DNA of 64,000 nt. Origin: Bog-756 sp963813525. GTDB taxonomy: Bacteria > Actinomycetota > Acidimicrobiia > Acidimicrobiales > RAAP-2. Where the stretch lies: NCBI GenBank assembly GCA_963813525.1, contig CAWEZI010000005.1:1860001-1924000 (forward strand). The letters run 5' to 3'. Positions within the stretch are counted from its first letter, which is position 1. Each line of letters starts with the position of its first letter. The notes beneath the pieces were generated by a model. That model was given only the letters and a program-made list of their open reading frames with translations, was not told the origin of the DNA and did not search any database. Below, piece after piece: positions 8,562 through 18,249 of this stretch. A program made the position numbers and the translations under genes.

Positions 8562-9323
8562 TCATGATCCCACAGCGGGTTGAGCGACGACCGGTGCTGA
8601 GGCGGTGGGGTCCGGGGTGTGATGGTGCTCGATCCAGGAGAGCCCGGCGGCGAAAGCAACGCCGGCGACCGCCAGAAACGGGGTGAGGTCAGGGAAGGAT
8701 TCCAGCAGCCCGACACCGGCGGCGGCACCGAGCAGGATCCCGGCGATGGCGAAGACAGCGCCTTCGTCCGGTCGTCGGCCCGTGACGGCGGTGGCAACCA
8801 TGCCGGTCAGAGTGCCGGTCACGTAGGTGGTCCCCGCCTTGGGATCGCCCAGAGAGCGGGCGGCAGCACCTTGGAGACCCATCGCAAACGTCACCGCTCC
8901 GAGCAAGGTGAGCTGCTGCCAACCACCCGGATGAGCACCTGCGGCTACCCACCAAGCGGCGAAGAGGGCCAGGACGACGGCCTCGACAACCAGGAGGGCG
9001 CTGAGACGACGAGTCCCCAGGCGGCTCTCTCTCCCGCTGGGTGGGGTGAGTCTGGAGCCGGCGCCGACCCCGGCCACGTAGCTGAGGAGGGCTGTGGCGC
9101 AGTGCTGGCCGAGCGTGGCGTTGCCCTTGACGACCGCCAGACTGATGAAGATCAGGTTGCTGGTCATGATGCTGGCGAACACCCCGCCGAGACGAAGGAA
9201 CGAACTCACATCAAGGGAGCCACTGGCAAAGGCGAGAGCCACCAATGCAGTGTCGATCCCGACGGCCGTGCGCCTCGTATCTGAATGGAGGCGGCCAATT
9301 AAACTCCGGGGCTTTGAGGGCAT
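8562..9323 (-). CDS. DUF1275 (YoaK-type) membrane protein
   Basis: 253 residues with six or so hydrophobic helices. The family pattern is clear: ALAFASGSLDVSSFLRLGGVFASIMTSN near the N-terminus and AMGLQGAAARSLGDPKAGTTYVTGTLT in the middle. That is, a conserved G.vDa.sfl.lg.vF...mTgN block and a T.vTGtl block. The family's function is unknown; its members sit in the inner membrane. ATG 9323 is preferred over GTG 9326 given AAGGGAG upstream. It follows no obvious operon. Confidence 0.85.
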   Translation of the reverse strand: MPSKPRSLIGRLHSDTRRTAVGIDTALVALAFASGSLDVSSFLRLGGVFASIMTSNLIFISLAVVKGNATLGQHCATALLSYVAGVGAGSRLTPPSGRESRLGTRRLSALLVVEAVVLALFAAWWVAAGAHPGGWQQLTLLGAVTFAMGLQGAAARSLGDPKAGTTYVTGTLTGMVATAVTGRRPDEGAVFAIAGILLGAAAGVGLLESFPDLTPFLAVAGVAFAAGLSWIEHHHTPDPTASAPVVAQPAVGS

Positions 9324-9767
9324 CACGCTCCCTTGACGATCGCTTTATCTCCCGACACCGTCGGATCGGCTTGGTCGATGCCGAGAGCTACCCTCAGCGT
9401 CTTCTGGCGATGGCGCGCTCCGGTCACCACTTGGCCAGGGATCCGTGTCTGGACGGCATGATGCTGCCTCTCGCCGCCGTTTCACTGGGTTGCCCGACAA
9501 CTCCCGCCTGGGGCAGCGGTCGGGACGGGGGGGGTCGGCACAGGGGAGGGAGTCAGTGTCGAGGCTCGCTCCCACCTCGCGCCGGCCCTGCTCAACTTCC
9601 CGTCGTCCTCGGTGCAAGGAGGGATGGCGCCGGCATTCGGGAGGCGTCCTCTATACGGCGGCCACAATTGGCACCCTCAATCCCTCCTGGTGATCACTGC
9701 CGGCGTCAACAGAATACGCGCCAGAGATGGTCGGTAGCAGGATACGACCTCGCACCCCGCTCGTCGT
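9324..9767. other. intergenic region
   Basis: About 440 bp. Several open frames but none with a ribosome-binding site or recognisable domain. No hairpin stands out. Confidence 0.45.
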
Positions 9768-10337
9768 TCAGCCCTCGAATAGGTCGGTGAGCTCATCAGC
9801 GTGGTCCTCTTCCTCCTTGAGGATTTGCTCGATGAGTCGGCGGGTGGTGATGTCGGCATCCCCGAGCCAGCGGACGATTTCCGTATAGGCCTCGATGACT
9901 ATGCGTTCCCCAATGAGGTTCTCGCGAAGCATGCCCTGCAGGTCGGTCCCCTCGTCGGGGGCGGAGTAATCGGTGACGGCACGTTCCTTCATTGTGGCGG
10001 GGTTCATGTCAGGTGATCCGCCGAGTTGATTGATCCGGTCCGACACTCGCTGGAAGTGTCCGAGTTCTTCGGCTGCATGATCCACGAACAAGTTGGACAC
10101 CTGCTCCCGGTTGATGCCCTGGGCCACGATGGCGTTCTGTGTGTAGCGCAAATAGCACACCATCTCGCTGGCGACAACCTGGTTGAGCACCGTGATGACC
10201 CGGGCGACGTCGGTGGTGTTGGATGGGGTGACCGGCCCCTGCGTGAGGTGCTGGCGAGCCTCATCGCGGATGCGGGCGAGGTCGACAGCGAAGCTCTCCT
10301 TCATGCCCATGGAGGGTTTTTCAGTGAGTGTCGTCAT
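9768..10337 (-). CDS. bacterioferritin/Dps-like ferritin-fold protein
   Basis: 189 residues forming a four-helix bundle of the ferritin-like superfamily. The diiron ligands are visible in order: Glu in VVASEMVCYLRY, Glu and His in AAEELGHFQR, Glu in ENLIGERIVIEAY, and Glu/His in EEEDHADEL. The spacing fits bacterioferritin-type proteins that oxidise Fe(II) and store iron or protect from peroxide. The usual bacterioferritin heme-ligand Met is not obvious, so heme binding is uncertain. AAGGAG eight bases before ATG 10337 supports the start. It stands alone, downstream of the fumarase gene on the same strand. Confidence 0.85.
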   Translation of the reverse strand: MTTLTEKPSMGMKESFAVDLARIRDEARQHLTQGPVTPSNTTDVARVITVLNQVVASEMVCYLRYTQNAIVAQGINREQVSNLFVDHAAEELGHFQRVSDRINQLGGSPDMNPATMKERAVTDYSAPDEGTDLQGMLRENLIGERIVIEAYTEIVRWLGDADITTRRLIEQILKEEEDHADELTDLFEG

Positions 10338-10479
10338 TCGTTCTGCTCCTTTTTTGATGCGTTCTGTTCAGAGGCTGAGAAACCTGTTGAGATCCTTTCT
10401 TGCACTCTTCGTCAACGAGTTCTGCCGTAGACGGGGGCGTGCCTCCGCCTTAGGAGAACGTGTGATCTGCGGTTCGACA

Positions 10480-12018
10480 TCAAAGGGGGCCGACCATGGT
10501 CTTCGGGTCGACGACCCGGTCGAACTCGTCGGCGCTGATGTTTCCCCAGGCCAGAGCGGCCTCCCGCAGGGTGACACCGGTATCGGCGGCCTTATGGGCG
10601 ATCGCACTGGCTTTGTCGTAGCCGATGACCGGGGACAGAGCGGTGACCAGCATCAGGGACCGGTCCACATACTCTCCGATCTTGGTTCCGTTGAGCGTCG
10701 TTCCGACGATGCAGTACTGGCGCAGCTTCTGGCAGGCGTCGCCGAGGATCCGAGCTGAGTGCAACACGTTGTTGATGATGATCGGGCGCATGGCATTGAG
10801 CTCGAAGTTGCCCTGGCTCCCGGCGAAGGCCACGCAGCTGTCTTCGGACAGCACCTGGATGCAGACCATCACCATGGCCTCGCACTGGGTCGGGTTCACC
10901 TTCCCCGGCATGATCGACGAGCCCGGCTCGTTGGCCGGTATGTTCAGCTCGCTGATCCCGCAGCGTGGCCCGGAGGCGAGCCAGCGGATGTCGTTGGCGA
11001 TCTTCATCAGCGGCACGGCCAGGGCCCGCAGGCCGGCGCTGGCGCCGACCATGGCGTCGAGTCCGCCCTGGGCGGCGAATTTGTTCGGCGCCGTCGTAAA
11101 CGGCTGGCCGGTCAGCTCGGCGATACGCCCGGCTGCATCGGCAGCGAACCCGGGCGGGGCGTTCAAGCCGGTCCCGACGGCGGTGCCTCCCATGGCCAGT
11201 TCGTACAGCCCCCCCAGGGCCGACTGCAGCCGGTCGAGACCCTGCTCGATCTGGGTGGCGTAGCCGGACCACTCCTGGCCGACGGTGAGCGGCACGGCGT
11301 CTTCGAGGTGGGTGCGACCGATCTTGACGACCTCATGCCACTCCCGGGCCTTGGCGGCCAGGGCCTCCTGGAGGCCCTGGGCGGCGGGAACCAGGTGACC
11401 GGTGAACTCCTGCACCGTGGCGATGTGCATCGCCGTCGGGAAGGTGTCGTTGGAGGACTGGCCCATGTTGACGTGATCGTTGGGATGCACCGGGGTCTTG
11501 GCGCCCAACACGCCTCCCAGCAGCTGGATCGCCCGGTTGGAGATGACCTCGTTGACGTTCATGTTCGACTGGGTCCCCGAGCCGGTCTGCCAGACGTAGA
11601 GCGGAAAGCTGTCGTCCAGGTCACCGGCGATGACCTCGTCGGCCACCCGGGCGATCAGGTCGGCCTTCCACCGGGGAAGGCGTCCTGCCTGACCGTTGAC
11701 CATGGCCGCTGCCTTCTTCACGTACCCGTAGGCGTGGTAGACGGCGTGGGGCATCCGGTCGTCGCCGATCGAGAAATGGACCAGAGACCGCTGGGTCTGC
11801 GCCCCCCAGTACCGGTCGGCGGGCACATCGATCCCGCCCATCGAGTCGGTCTCATGACGCGTCCCGGTGGCATCGATGCCCACGGGCAGGTCGAGTATCT
11901 CCGGTGCCTTCTCGTGCTGGCCGTTCGAGCTGCGCCCGGCGGGGCTGTGTCGGTCCGGGGTGAGGGTGGTGCCAGGCGAGGACTTGCCGCCGGAGGACTT
12001 GTCGGAGGCGGCCATCAT
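10480..12018 (-). CDS. fumC: fumarate hydratase class II
   Basis: About 512 residues. It catalyses reversible hydration of fumarate to malate in the TCA cycle. Family signatures are GSSIMPGKVNPTQCE (the mobile loop with the catalytic Ser), GRTHLEDAVP (general acid/base His region), SSNDTFPTAMHIA and TGSGTQSNMNVNEV. It exceeds the usual ~465 residues because of a 45-residue Ser/Gly-rich N-terminal extension. Start ATG 12018 overlaps the malic enzyme stop (ATGATG across TGA), so the two genes are translationally coupled. A longer frame to 12051 exists but would overlap the upstream gene further. The pair links malate to both pyruvate and fumarate. Confidence 0.95.
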   Translation of the reverse strand: MMAASDKSSGGKSSPGTTLTPDRHSPAGRSSNGQHEKAPEILDLPVGIDATGTRHETDSMGGIDVPADRYWGAQTQRSLVHFSIGDDRMPHAVYHAYGYVKKAAAMVNGQAGRLPRWKADLIARVADEVIAGDLDDSFPLYVWQTGSGTQSNMNVNEVISNRAIQLLGGVLGAKTPVHPNDHVNMGQSSNDTFPTAMHIATVQEFTGHLVPAAQGLQEALAAKAREWHEVVKIGRTHLEDAVPLTVGQEWSGYATQIEQGLDRLQSALGGLYELAMGGTAVGTGLNAPPGFAADAAGRIAELTGQPFTTAPNKFAAQGGLDAMVGASAGLRALAVPLMKIANDIRWLASGPRCGISELNIPANEPGSSIMPGKVNPTQCEAMVMVCIQVLSEDSCVAFAGSQGNFELNAMRPIIINNVLHSARILGDACQKLRQYCIVGTTLNGTKIGEYVDRSLMLVTALSPVIGYDKASAIAHKAADTGVTLREAALAWGNISADEFDRVVDPKTMVGPL

Positions 12019-13664
12019 CCGGCCTGCCCGGGTCCGTAGACCGGTTCCCACATGGCGTCCTGGATGGCCTGGACGACGTCGTCGGGTCGTACGGTGGCCA
12101 CATCGTCGTCGATGGCGGCCTGGACCACGGCGGCGGCGACGATGGTGGACGAAGCCCGTAGGTGGGCGACCGGGGGGAGCAGGAGGGCCCCCGGTTGGCT
12201 GGGGTCGACCTGGCCGGCCACGGCGTCGGCCGCCGCCACCAGCATGTTGGGAGTCACGTGCTTGGCACGGGCCACGATGGTGCCCAGGGCCAGGCCGGGG
12301 TAGAGCAGCGCGTTGTTGGCCTGGCCGATGTGGCAGTCGACGCCTTTATAGGGAACGGGGTCTACCGGGATGCCGACGGCGACCAGCGCCTTGCCGTTGC
12401 TCCAGGGGATGACATCCGAAGGCATCGCCTCGATCCTCGAGGTCGGATTGGAGATCGGTAGGATGATCGGTCGGTCGACACCGGCACACGTGGCGTCGAT
12501 GATCGCCTTGGTGAATGCCCCGTGGACGGTGGAGGTGCCGAGCAGGATGGTCGGCTTGACGTGCTTGATGGTCGTGAGCAGGTCGGGAGTGGTGTCGCTC
12601 CACGCCTTGATCTCGGCCGCCGGCCGGGCGTAGGGCTGCTGGTAGTTCCGCAGGTCGGCCATGTCGTCGATGAGCAAGCCTTGCTTGTCCACCAGCCAGA
12701 CCTGGCTGATCGCCTCTTCCCGGCTGGCGCCATTCTGGATCATGGCATCACGCAGTGCGTCGGCGATGCCGCAACCAGCGGTCCCCGAACCGAATACCAC
12801 CAGGCGCTGGTCACGGAACGACTGGCCGGTGACCTTCAACGCGGAGGTGACCGAAGCCAGCACGATGGCGCCGGTGCCCTGGACGTCGTCGTTGAAGATC
12901 CGGTAGGTGGCGGCGTTATCGTCAAGGATCCGCCGGGCGTTGCTCGGACCGAAGTCCTCGAAATGGTAGAGGGCATTGGGGAACATCTCGCTCACGGTCG
13001 ATAGGTACAGTTTGATGAAGTCGTCGTAGGCCTTCCCGGTTGTGCGCGAATGCCGGTTCCCCAGATACAGCGGGTCGTTGAGCAGCACCTGGTTGTCTGT
13101 ACCGCAGTCCAAGCCGACGGCGATCGTCCGGCCGGGATGGATCCCGGCCGCGCCGGTGTAAACGGCCAGTTTGCCGACGCAGATGGCGATCCCGTTCACG
13201 CCCCAGTCCCCGATACCGAGGATCTCCTGGGCGTCGGTGACCACGATCAGGTCCACGTCATCGGGGCCCAGCCCCAGTCCCTCGAACGACTCCCGGATCT
13301 GGTCCTGATGATCGATGGACAGATACACCCCACGCGGGCGGAGGTAGTCGTGCGAGTACTGCTCGATGGCGTCACCGACGGTGGGGTCGTAGACGATCGG
13401 GTTGAGCTCCACCAGGTGGTCGACCAGCAACCGGTAGAAAAGCACCTCGTTGGTGTCTTGCAGGCCCGCCATGAACAGGTTTTTGGCCAGATCGGTCGGT
13501 TGATTCTGCAGCTGCGCGTAGGCCCGGTCGGCCTGCTGCTCCAAAGTGGACACGGCGGCCGGCAGTCGCCCGATCAAGCCGTGCTTGGATCGGTCGGAGA
13601 GACTAAAAGCTGTCCCCCGGTTGATCAACGGATCCTGAAGCACGGCTGGTGTCTTTCTGGGCAT
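12015..13664 (-). CDS. NAD-type malic enzyme
   Basis: 549 residues, the length of the large (MaeA/SfcA-type) malic enzymes that decarboxylate malate to pyruvate. Seen: VELNPIVYDPTVGDA near residue 90 and LRPRGVYLS near 110 (malic domain), FEDFGPSNARRIL, FNDDVQGTGAIVLA (metal and malate site) and the Rossmann loop VVFGSGTAGCGIADAL. The C-terminus reads PISNPTSRIEAMP as expected. The next gene on the strand is fumarase, overlapping by the ATGA motif, which suggests joint control of malate flux. Start ATG 13664 has only a weak upstream TAGG. Confidence 0.93.
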   Translation of the reverse strand: MPRKTPAVLQDPLINRGTAFSLSDRSKHGLIGRLPAAVSTLEQQADRAYAQLQNQPTDLAKNLFMAGLQDTNEVLFYRLLVDHLVELNPIVYDPTVGDAIEQYSHDYLRPRGVYLSIDHQDQIRESFEGLGLGPDDVDLIVVTDAQEILGIGDWGVNGIAICVGKLAVYTGAAGIHPGRTIAVGLDCGTDNQVLLNDPLYLGNRHSRTTGKAYDDFIKLYLSTVSEMFPNALYHFEDFGPSNARRILDDNAATYRIFNDDVQGTGAIVLASVTSALKVTGQSFRDQRLVVFGSGTAGCGIADALRDAMIQNGASREEAISQVWLVDKQGLLIDDMADLRNYQQPYARPAAEIKAWSDTTPDLLTTIKHVKPTILLGTSTVHGAFTKAIIDATCAGVDRPIILPISNPTSRIEAMPSDVIPWSNGKALVAVGIPVDPVPYKGVDCHIGQANNALLYPGLALGTIVARAKHVTPNMLVAAADAVAGQVDPSQPGALLLPPVAHLRASSTIVAAAVVQAAIDDDVATVRPDDVVQAIQDAMWEPVYGPGQAG

Positions 13665-13866
13665 GAGAAATGGACCTATTCGCTAGGAGAATCGGGCATA
13701 CCGATCTCGTCTTATGTTGTCTACGTGTTGGCTCCGATGCTGTTGGTTGATTGAGTAGTTCATTGAGCAGAACGGATTCGTCGAACAGCCACATTGCAAG
13801 GACGTCGCATCCCTTCGGGCGATGGACCGGCCACCGGTATGGCGTCGACCACAAGGTCGTCGATCT

Positions 13867-14865
13867 TCACCGGCTGTTCCCGGACGTTTGCAGGACGCGT
13901 GCCCTCAGCAAGTTCTCCTTGATGAGGTCGGCAAGTTGCAGCGTGGCCTCGTGACAGGCTTTCGAGTAGCGCGTGAACTGTGGAAAGCCGTGGGTCAGGT
14001 CGGGGTGGTGGACGTAGGTCACGTCGTTGCCATCTGCTGCGAGCTTCTGTGCGTAGGCGAGACCGACGTCGCGTAGTGGATCAAAGCCGTTTGTGACAAG
14101 GATCGTCGGTGGCAGGTCGGCGTGAGATTCGGCGTTGAGTGGCGTGACGTAGGGGTGGCGGCCGTCGTCGGAGTTCTTGAGCAGATTGCGCACCATCTCA
14201 TAGATGCCGTTCGTCTCGAGGTAGAGGCCGGTGCGATTCTCGCTGCCCGACAGGGTGTCACCGGGGAAGGCTGCCTCGGGGAAGAGCGGGACCTGGAGAG
14301 CGAGCGCCGGTCCGTGCTCATCGCGTAGTTTGAGTGCGATCACGCAGGTCATGTTGCCGCCGGCGGAGTCGCCACCAACCGCGATCTTGTTGGCGTCGAC
14401 GCCCTCCTCGTCGGCGTGGTCGAACAACCAGCGCACGAAGAACTCGATCTCATCGATCTGGGTCGGGAACTTGGCTTCAGGCGCCAGCTGGTAGTCGACC
14501 GTGTAGGTGAAGATGCCGGCGCGCTCGGCGATGAGCCGCATCGGCACCTCGAACTCATCGAGGGTTCCATAGGTGAAACCGCCGCCGTGGATGTACACCA
14601 GCGCGCCACTTGGCGAGCTTGATGGTTTCGTCGGGGTATGACGGCGCACCGCCAGCGAGCCGTGTGGCCCGGGAAGCACGAGCGTGTCGACCGAGCCGAT
14701 GTCCGGCCACGGCCCTTCGCCGAGGACCGTATGATCGCGCCGCCCTTGGGCGATCGACACGTCGGCGCCCAGAGTCGGTCCGTTCGGCAGCCACTGCTTC
14801 AGCTCAGGGTCGAGTGTTCCACGAGACACCGAGTCGGGGATCGAGTCGCGATCGTAAATGGGCAT
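13867..14865 (-). CDS. HSL-family alpha/beta hydrolase (esterase)
   Basis: 332 residues. The oxyanion-hole motif YIHGGGFTYG (about residues 91-100) and nucleophile elbow GGDSAGGN (Ser at about 168) define the hormone-sensitive-lipase group of carboxylesterases. The C-terminal part supplies the expected Asp (GFDPLRDVG) and His (HPDLTHGFPQF). It should hydrolyse short acyl esters in the cytoplasm; no signal peptide is seen. GGAGG six bases before ATG 14865 supports the start. It lies downstream of nothing obvious and about 200 bp from the malic enzyme start, on the same strand. Confidence 0.9.
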   Translation of the reverse strand: MPIYDRDSIPDSVSRGTLDPELKQWLPNGPTLGADVSIAQGRRDHTVLGEGPWPDIGSVDTLVLPGPHGSLAVRRHTPTKPSSSPSGALVYIHGGGFTYGTLDEFEVPMRLIAERAGIFTYTVDYQLAPEAKFPTQIDEIEFFVRWLFDHADEEGVDANKIAVGGDSAGGNMTCVIALKLRDEHGPALALQVPLFPEAAFPGDTLSGSENRTGLYLETNGIYEMVRNLLKNSDDGRHPYVTPLNAESHADLPPTILVTNGFDPLRDVGLAYAQKLAADGNDVTYVHHPDLTHGFPQFTRYSKACHEATLQLADLIKENLLRARVLQTSGNSR

Positions 14866-15952
14866 GGCCGGCCTCCAATCGGGTTCGCAACACCACCAGT
14901 TGGCGGACCAAGCGCTCTGAGGTGTCTGACTTATGGGATCAATTCTCGAGCTGACTGCTGCAATGTCTTTTGGTTGTGCCGGTCACTGATGCACCGTCCT
15001 GCTGGCCAGCGTTCGGCTAGCTACTCAGGCTTAGGAGGAGTTGATGAAACCGTCGCCTGGTACACGCCCTTGCGGTTGTATCCTTTGTGCCCTCATTGAA
15101 CCGTTGTCCCCTGCGACCAAGCCCGAGCCTGCAGGACATTGCATCGATCCGATCGGCATCGGCACCCATCGTCTATCGCCGCTTCGGTTTGGCGGCGGCC
15201 ATCCGCTCGTGGCCTGCGGGTAGCCGGCGAAGGTTCGAGGGGTTCTGGAACTCCCGTTGAGGCGGTCCTGTTCCCGGAACCAGGTCATCAGCGCACCGCG
15301 CTCTGTTCGGTCCGTGGATTCCGAACACCTCACGGGCTACCGAGTGACTGTACTGTCGGGGACACCCGCGAACCACCAGCGCGCCTCGAGGTGGGGGGCA
15401 GCAAAACCTTGGCCCGGCCTTAGGGCCAACGGCAGGAACTCGCCACCCGCGGTCATGCATAAAGACCTCCACAACGCCAAAATTGTGGAACTGCATTCCT
15501 AGGTACTTCATGTCCCCCGGCCAAATTTCATCGTCGCGCCCGCGGCCGCTCTTGTCTACCGTGAGGGCCCGATTTTTTCGCCCGGGACCGGCCCCGAGCG
15601 TACGAACTGTTCAGAAGACCAACGTCTCTAGCCCTCAGCGGAGCTCGGCTGAGTGGTTCGGAATGGCCCACTGGAGTCGGGTAGGCGTTGGTCAACGAAG
15701 CCCGCGGGCGGAGATCAATTCTGAAAGCTAAACCCGCTCCGGAGGCACGGGGACGTCCGGGCCGGGGCTGGGCACGCCCGACACTTCCCCGCCAACCGGC
15801 CCCGCCGAGGTGGCACTCACGAGGGCGCCGTCGTCATCGCCTCAAACCTACTCAGCAGCTCCGAGAAGTCGCAGGTCCATCACAAGCGCTATACAGGGAT
15901 TTCACAGGACCGACTGGCACTCTCATGGGTATCTCACGAGAGGAGAGCCACT
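14866..15952. other. long intergenic region
   Basis: About 1.1 kb with no convincing gene apart from one small candidate at 15044. Base composition stays high-GC and open frames occur in all frames without family motifs. It may hold remnants of genes decayed beyond recognition. The promoter of the downstream plus-strand gene should lie in its last 150 bp. Confidence 0.45.
15044..15223 (+). CDS. possible small Cys-rich ORF
   Basis: A 59-codon frame from ATG 15044 is preceded by a near-perfect AGGAGGAG five bases upstream. It encodes a short peptide with CGCILC near residues 11-16 and scattered Pro/Gly. I recognise no family, signal peptide or partner. The ribosome-binding site is the only positive evidence, and such a match can occur by chance in GC-rich DNA. 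Confidence 0.25.
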   Translation: MKPSPGTRPCGCILCALIEPLSPATKPEPAGHCIDPIGIGTHRLSPLRFGGGHPLVACG

Positions 15953-16870
15953 ATGAGCGATCACGAGGCAACGAACCCCGCCGAGGCCTATCCGGATGGC
16001 CCCAGTGAAACATTGGAGGAGGCGGTCGCCGAAGGCCCAGTGGCAGGGGGTGCCGTGCCGATGAGCCCCCCGCCGGCGCCTCCACCCGGTTTGCCGACCT
16101 CGGCGTCCTCGGCGCAACGGGTGCGCTGGCCCAGAGTGCGAGGCCTGCTGTCGAACCGCAGGAGTCGATGGATCGCCGCCGTTGTTCTGGCTTGTTCGGT
16201 GATCGGCGTTTCCCTCGGTCTGGCCACCTCCTCCTCGGCGACAGCGCCATCCCCCTCGGCTTCCGCAGGGCCGCTCGTGTCCGGCACCGGTGCTGCTGGC
16301 GGTCACGCAACAGGTGGCGGGGGCTCCAACGCCCGCTCGGGACCGGCCTCCGGAGGAGCATCCGGCACCGTCGAGAGCGTGTCCACCACGGCCTTCACCA
16401 TCACGACTTCTGCCGGTCAGGACGTGACAGTCGACGAGGCGTCTTCCACGGCCTACAAGAAGGAGTCGAGCTCGACCTCAGCCACCGCCGTCACCAAGGG
16501 TGAGACCGTCCTCGTCCTGGGGAAAACCGACAACACGACCGTTGCGGCCACTCAGGTCATCGTGCAACCGAGCGGGGGAGGATCTGGGACTTCCGGGGCG
16601 GCAAAGGTGGTCCCGTTCCAGCGCGGTACGCCGACCACGTCGAAGCAGGCGGGTCAGATCCCAGCCAGCTATAGCGAAGGGACGGGGACAATCGTCAGCG
16701 GAACGACAGCGAACAAGGCAACGGAGGTTGCGCTCACCGCCTACCCAGGGGGAATCGTCGACCGTGTCGTAGAGCTGAGCAACGGCGAGTACGAGGTCCA
16801 CTACATCGGCGTCAACTGGCCGCATCACGTCTTTGTCAACCAAAAGTTCACGGTCGTAGGGGCTGACTAA
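15953..16870 (+). CDS. membrane-anchored DUF5666-like protein
   Basis: 305 residues. The acidic, Pro-rich cytoplasmic N-terminus (about 60 residues) is followed by an Arg patch and one transmembrane helix (about residues 75-95, WIAAVVLACSVIGVSLGLA). Outside comes a Ser/Gly-rich linker and a beta-rich domain: GTVESVSTTAFTITTSAGQ, then TVDEASSTAYKK, then GETVLVLGKTDNTTVAA. This is the DUF5666-type pattern found in periplasmic or surface proteins. The last 45 residues (GGIVDRVVELSNGEYEVHYI) resemble a PepSY-like strand-turn-strand. GAGAGGAGAG before ATG 15953 is a strong ribosome-binding site. Function unknown; no partner gene adjacent. Confidence 0.75.
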   Translation: MSDHEATNPAEAYPDGPSETLEEAVAEGPVAGGAVPMSPPPAPPPGLPTSASSAQRVRWPRVRGLLSNRRSRWIAAVVLACSVIGVSLGLATSSSATAPSPSASAGPLVSGTGAAGGHATGGGGSNARSGPASGGASGTVESVSTTAFTITTSAGQDVTVDEASSTAYKKESSSTSATAVTKGETVLVLGKTDNTTVAATQVIVQPSGGGSGTSGAAKVVPFQRGTPTTSKQAGQIPASYSEGTGTIVSGTTANKATEVALTAYPGGIVDRVVELSNGEYEVHYIGVNWPHHVFVNQKFTVVGAD

Positions 16871-17232
16871 TCGAGATGTGATCCGAACTACGAGCTGGAG
16901 AGACGGCGATCGGCGACCTCAAGCCAGTCGGCCGTTGGCACTGTGATGGCGAGCCGGGTCCGGAGCGATAGGCGGATGTCGCTCGACCAGCCCGGCTCAA
17001 CGAAAAAGTACTTATGCCACCTGGCAGTGATCTCAAGGAGTCCTCAACTTCTGGTGAAGTTCGGACGACCGCTCGCTGCCATTGAAGTGTCCTTGATTTC
17101 GCCACCGCCATCCAGAGGTTTTGAGGAAGCCGGCGTGGGAACCGATCGTGGACCCACGGCGCCGAGCCTCGGCCAATTGAACCGACAGTCGGCACTCTCC
17201 CGATCTCTCTTATCGGTTGTAGCGTCGACAGG
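16871..17232. other. intergenic region
   Basis: About 360 bp between two plus-strand genes. No supported gene seen. TTATCGGTTGTAGCGTCG lies just before the next start and could carry a promoter, but I cannot assign boxes with confidence. Confidence 0.4.
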
Positions 17233-17961
17233 GTGGAGAACGACCTCTGGGAGAAAGGGGCGGCCTGGTGGCAAAGGAACTACACAGAGGGAGCTGATCC
17301 CGAGTACGAAGAACAAATCCTTCCGTTGGTCGAGCATTATGCCCGTGGACCCCAAAGAGTATTGGACATCGGTTGCGGTGAAGGGCAGGTTGCCCGACGT
17401 CTGGCGAGTCAGGGAGCGGAAGTGGTTGGTTTGGACGTAACTGACTCGCAGATTCTCGCGGCGCGCGCCCGAGGAGGACTTTCAGGGTACCTGCAAGCTC
17501 CTGCCCATCGGCTTCCGTGTGGTGACGCTACGTTCGACACAGTCGTGCTGTGCTTGGCGATCGAACACGTGGTGCTTTTCGAGGATGCCATTCAGGAAGT
17601 TGCCCGAGTGTTGACGCCGGGGGGTCGGTTCCTGTTACTTCTGGTTCATCCACTTTTGCAATCGCCAGGCAGTGGTTGGGTGGAGGTCATCGATTCTGAT
17701 GAACACTTTTGGCGGATCGGCTCCTACCTTGATGATGACATCGTCACAGATCAAGTCGGGCCAGGGATACATCTATCGTTCATTCATCGGCCTCTCAGCA
17801 GATACGTTCATCAAATGGGGAGATGTGGGCTGCTGATAGAGGACATGGTGGAACCATCGCCCCCTTCCTCCGTCATTCTAGAAACTGGCGGGTATCCGAA
17901 CGGAGGATCTATCCCGCGTTTACTGCTGTTGTCCGCTCGTCGTTTGTCGCGAATCGACTGA
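17233..17961 (+). CDS. class I SAM-dependent methyltransferase
   Basis: 242 residues. Motif I VLDIGCGEGQVARRLA (about residues 43-58) binds S-adenosylmethionine. Acidic loop VVGLDVTDSQI follows, then motif II-like LPCGDATFDTVVLCLAIEHV and TPGGRFLLLLVHP, the usual Rossmann order of UbiE/Methyltransf_11 proteins. The substrate-binding C-terminal part has no diagnostic feature. Start GTG 17233 lies directly after GACAGG with almost no spacer, so the message may be leaderless. No neighbouring pathway genes indicate the substrate; the downstream DNA is the decayed repeat gene on the other strand. Confidence 0.87.
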   Translation: MENDLWEKGAAWWQRNYTEGADPEYEEQILPLVEHYARGPQRVLDIGCGEGQVARRLASQGAEVVGLDVTDSQILAARARGGLSGYLQAPAHRLPCGDATFDTVVLCLAIEHVVLFEDAIQEVARVLTPGGRFLLLLVHPLLQSPGSGWVEVIDSDEHFWRIGSYLDDDIVTDQVGPGIHLSFIHRPLSRYVHQMGRCGLLIEDMVEPSPPSSVILETGGYPNGGSIPRLLLLSARRLSRID

Positions 17962-18249
17962 GGCGACGATTGTCGTTCGATCGTAGAAGCGATCCAACGA
18001 CCGGCGCCCACCGCGGGTTCTATGGTGCAGCTTCACGGATGAAAGAGTTGCGGTGGGATGGAAAGCGGAGATCTCATCATCAAGCCACCTCCCAATGCGG
18101 CCAGCTCCTCCAATCGAGGCCTCTTTTCATCGGTGGGATCTGGAAGCGGGCCGTGAATGACGAGACCTGCGAGGAAGTCGGCCCGTCCGACTGATGACGA
18201 GCAACAATGTGCACCATCCGGGCGGTTCGTAGGCACAACCGCAGGCTTG

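Noticed and set aside
10759..12039. Long plus-strand frame (426 codons) across the fumarase gene
   Set aside because: Antisense shadow of a gene with complete fumarase motifs; residues are low-complexity and lack any domain or ribosome-binding site.
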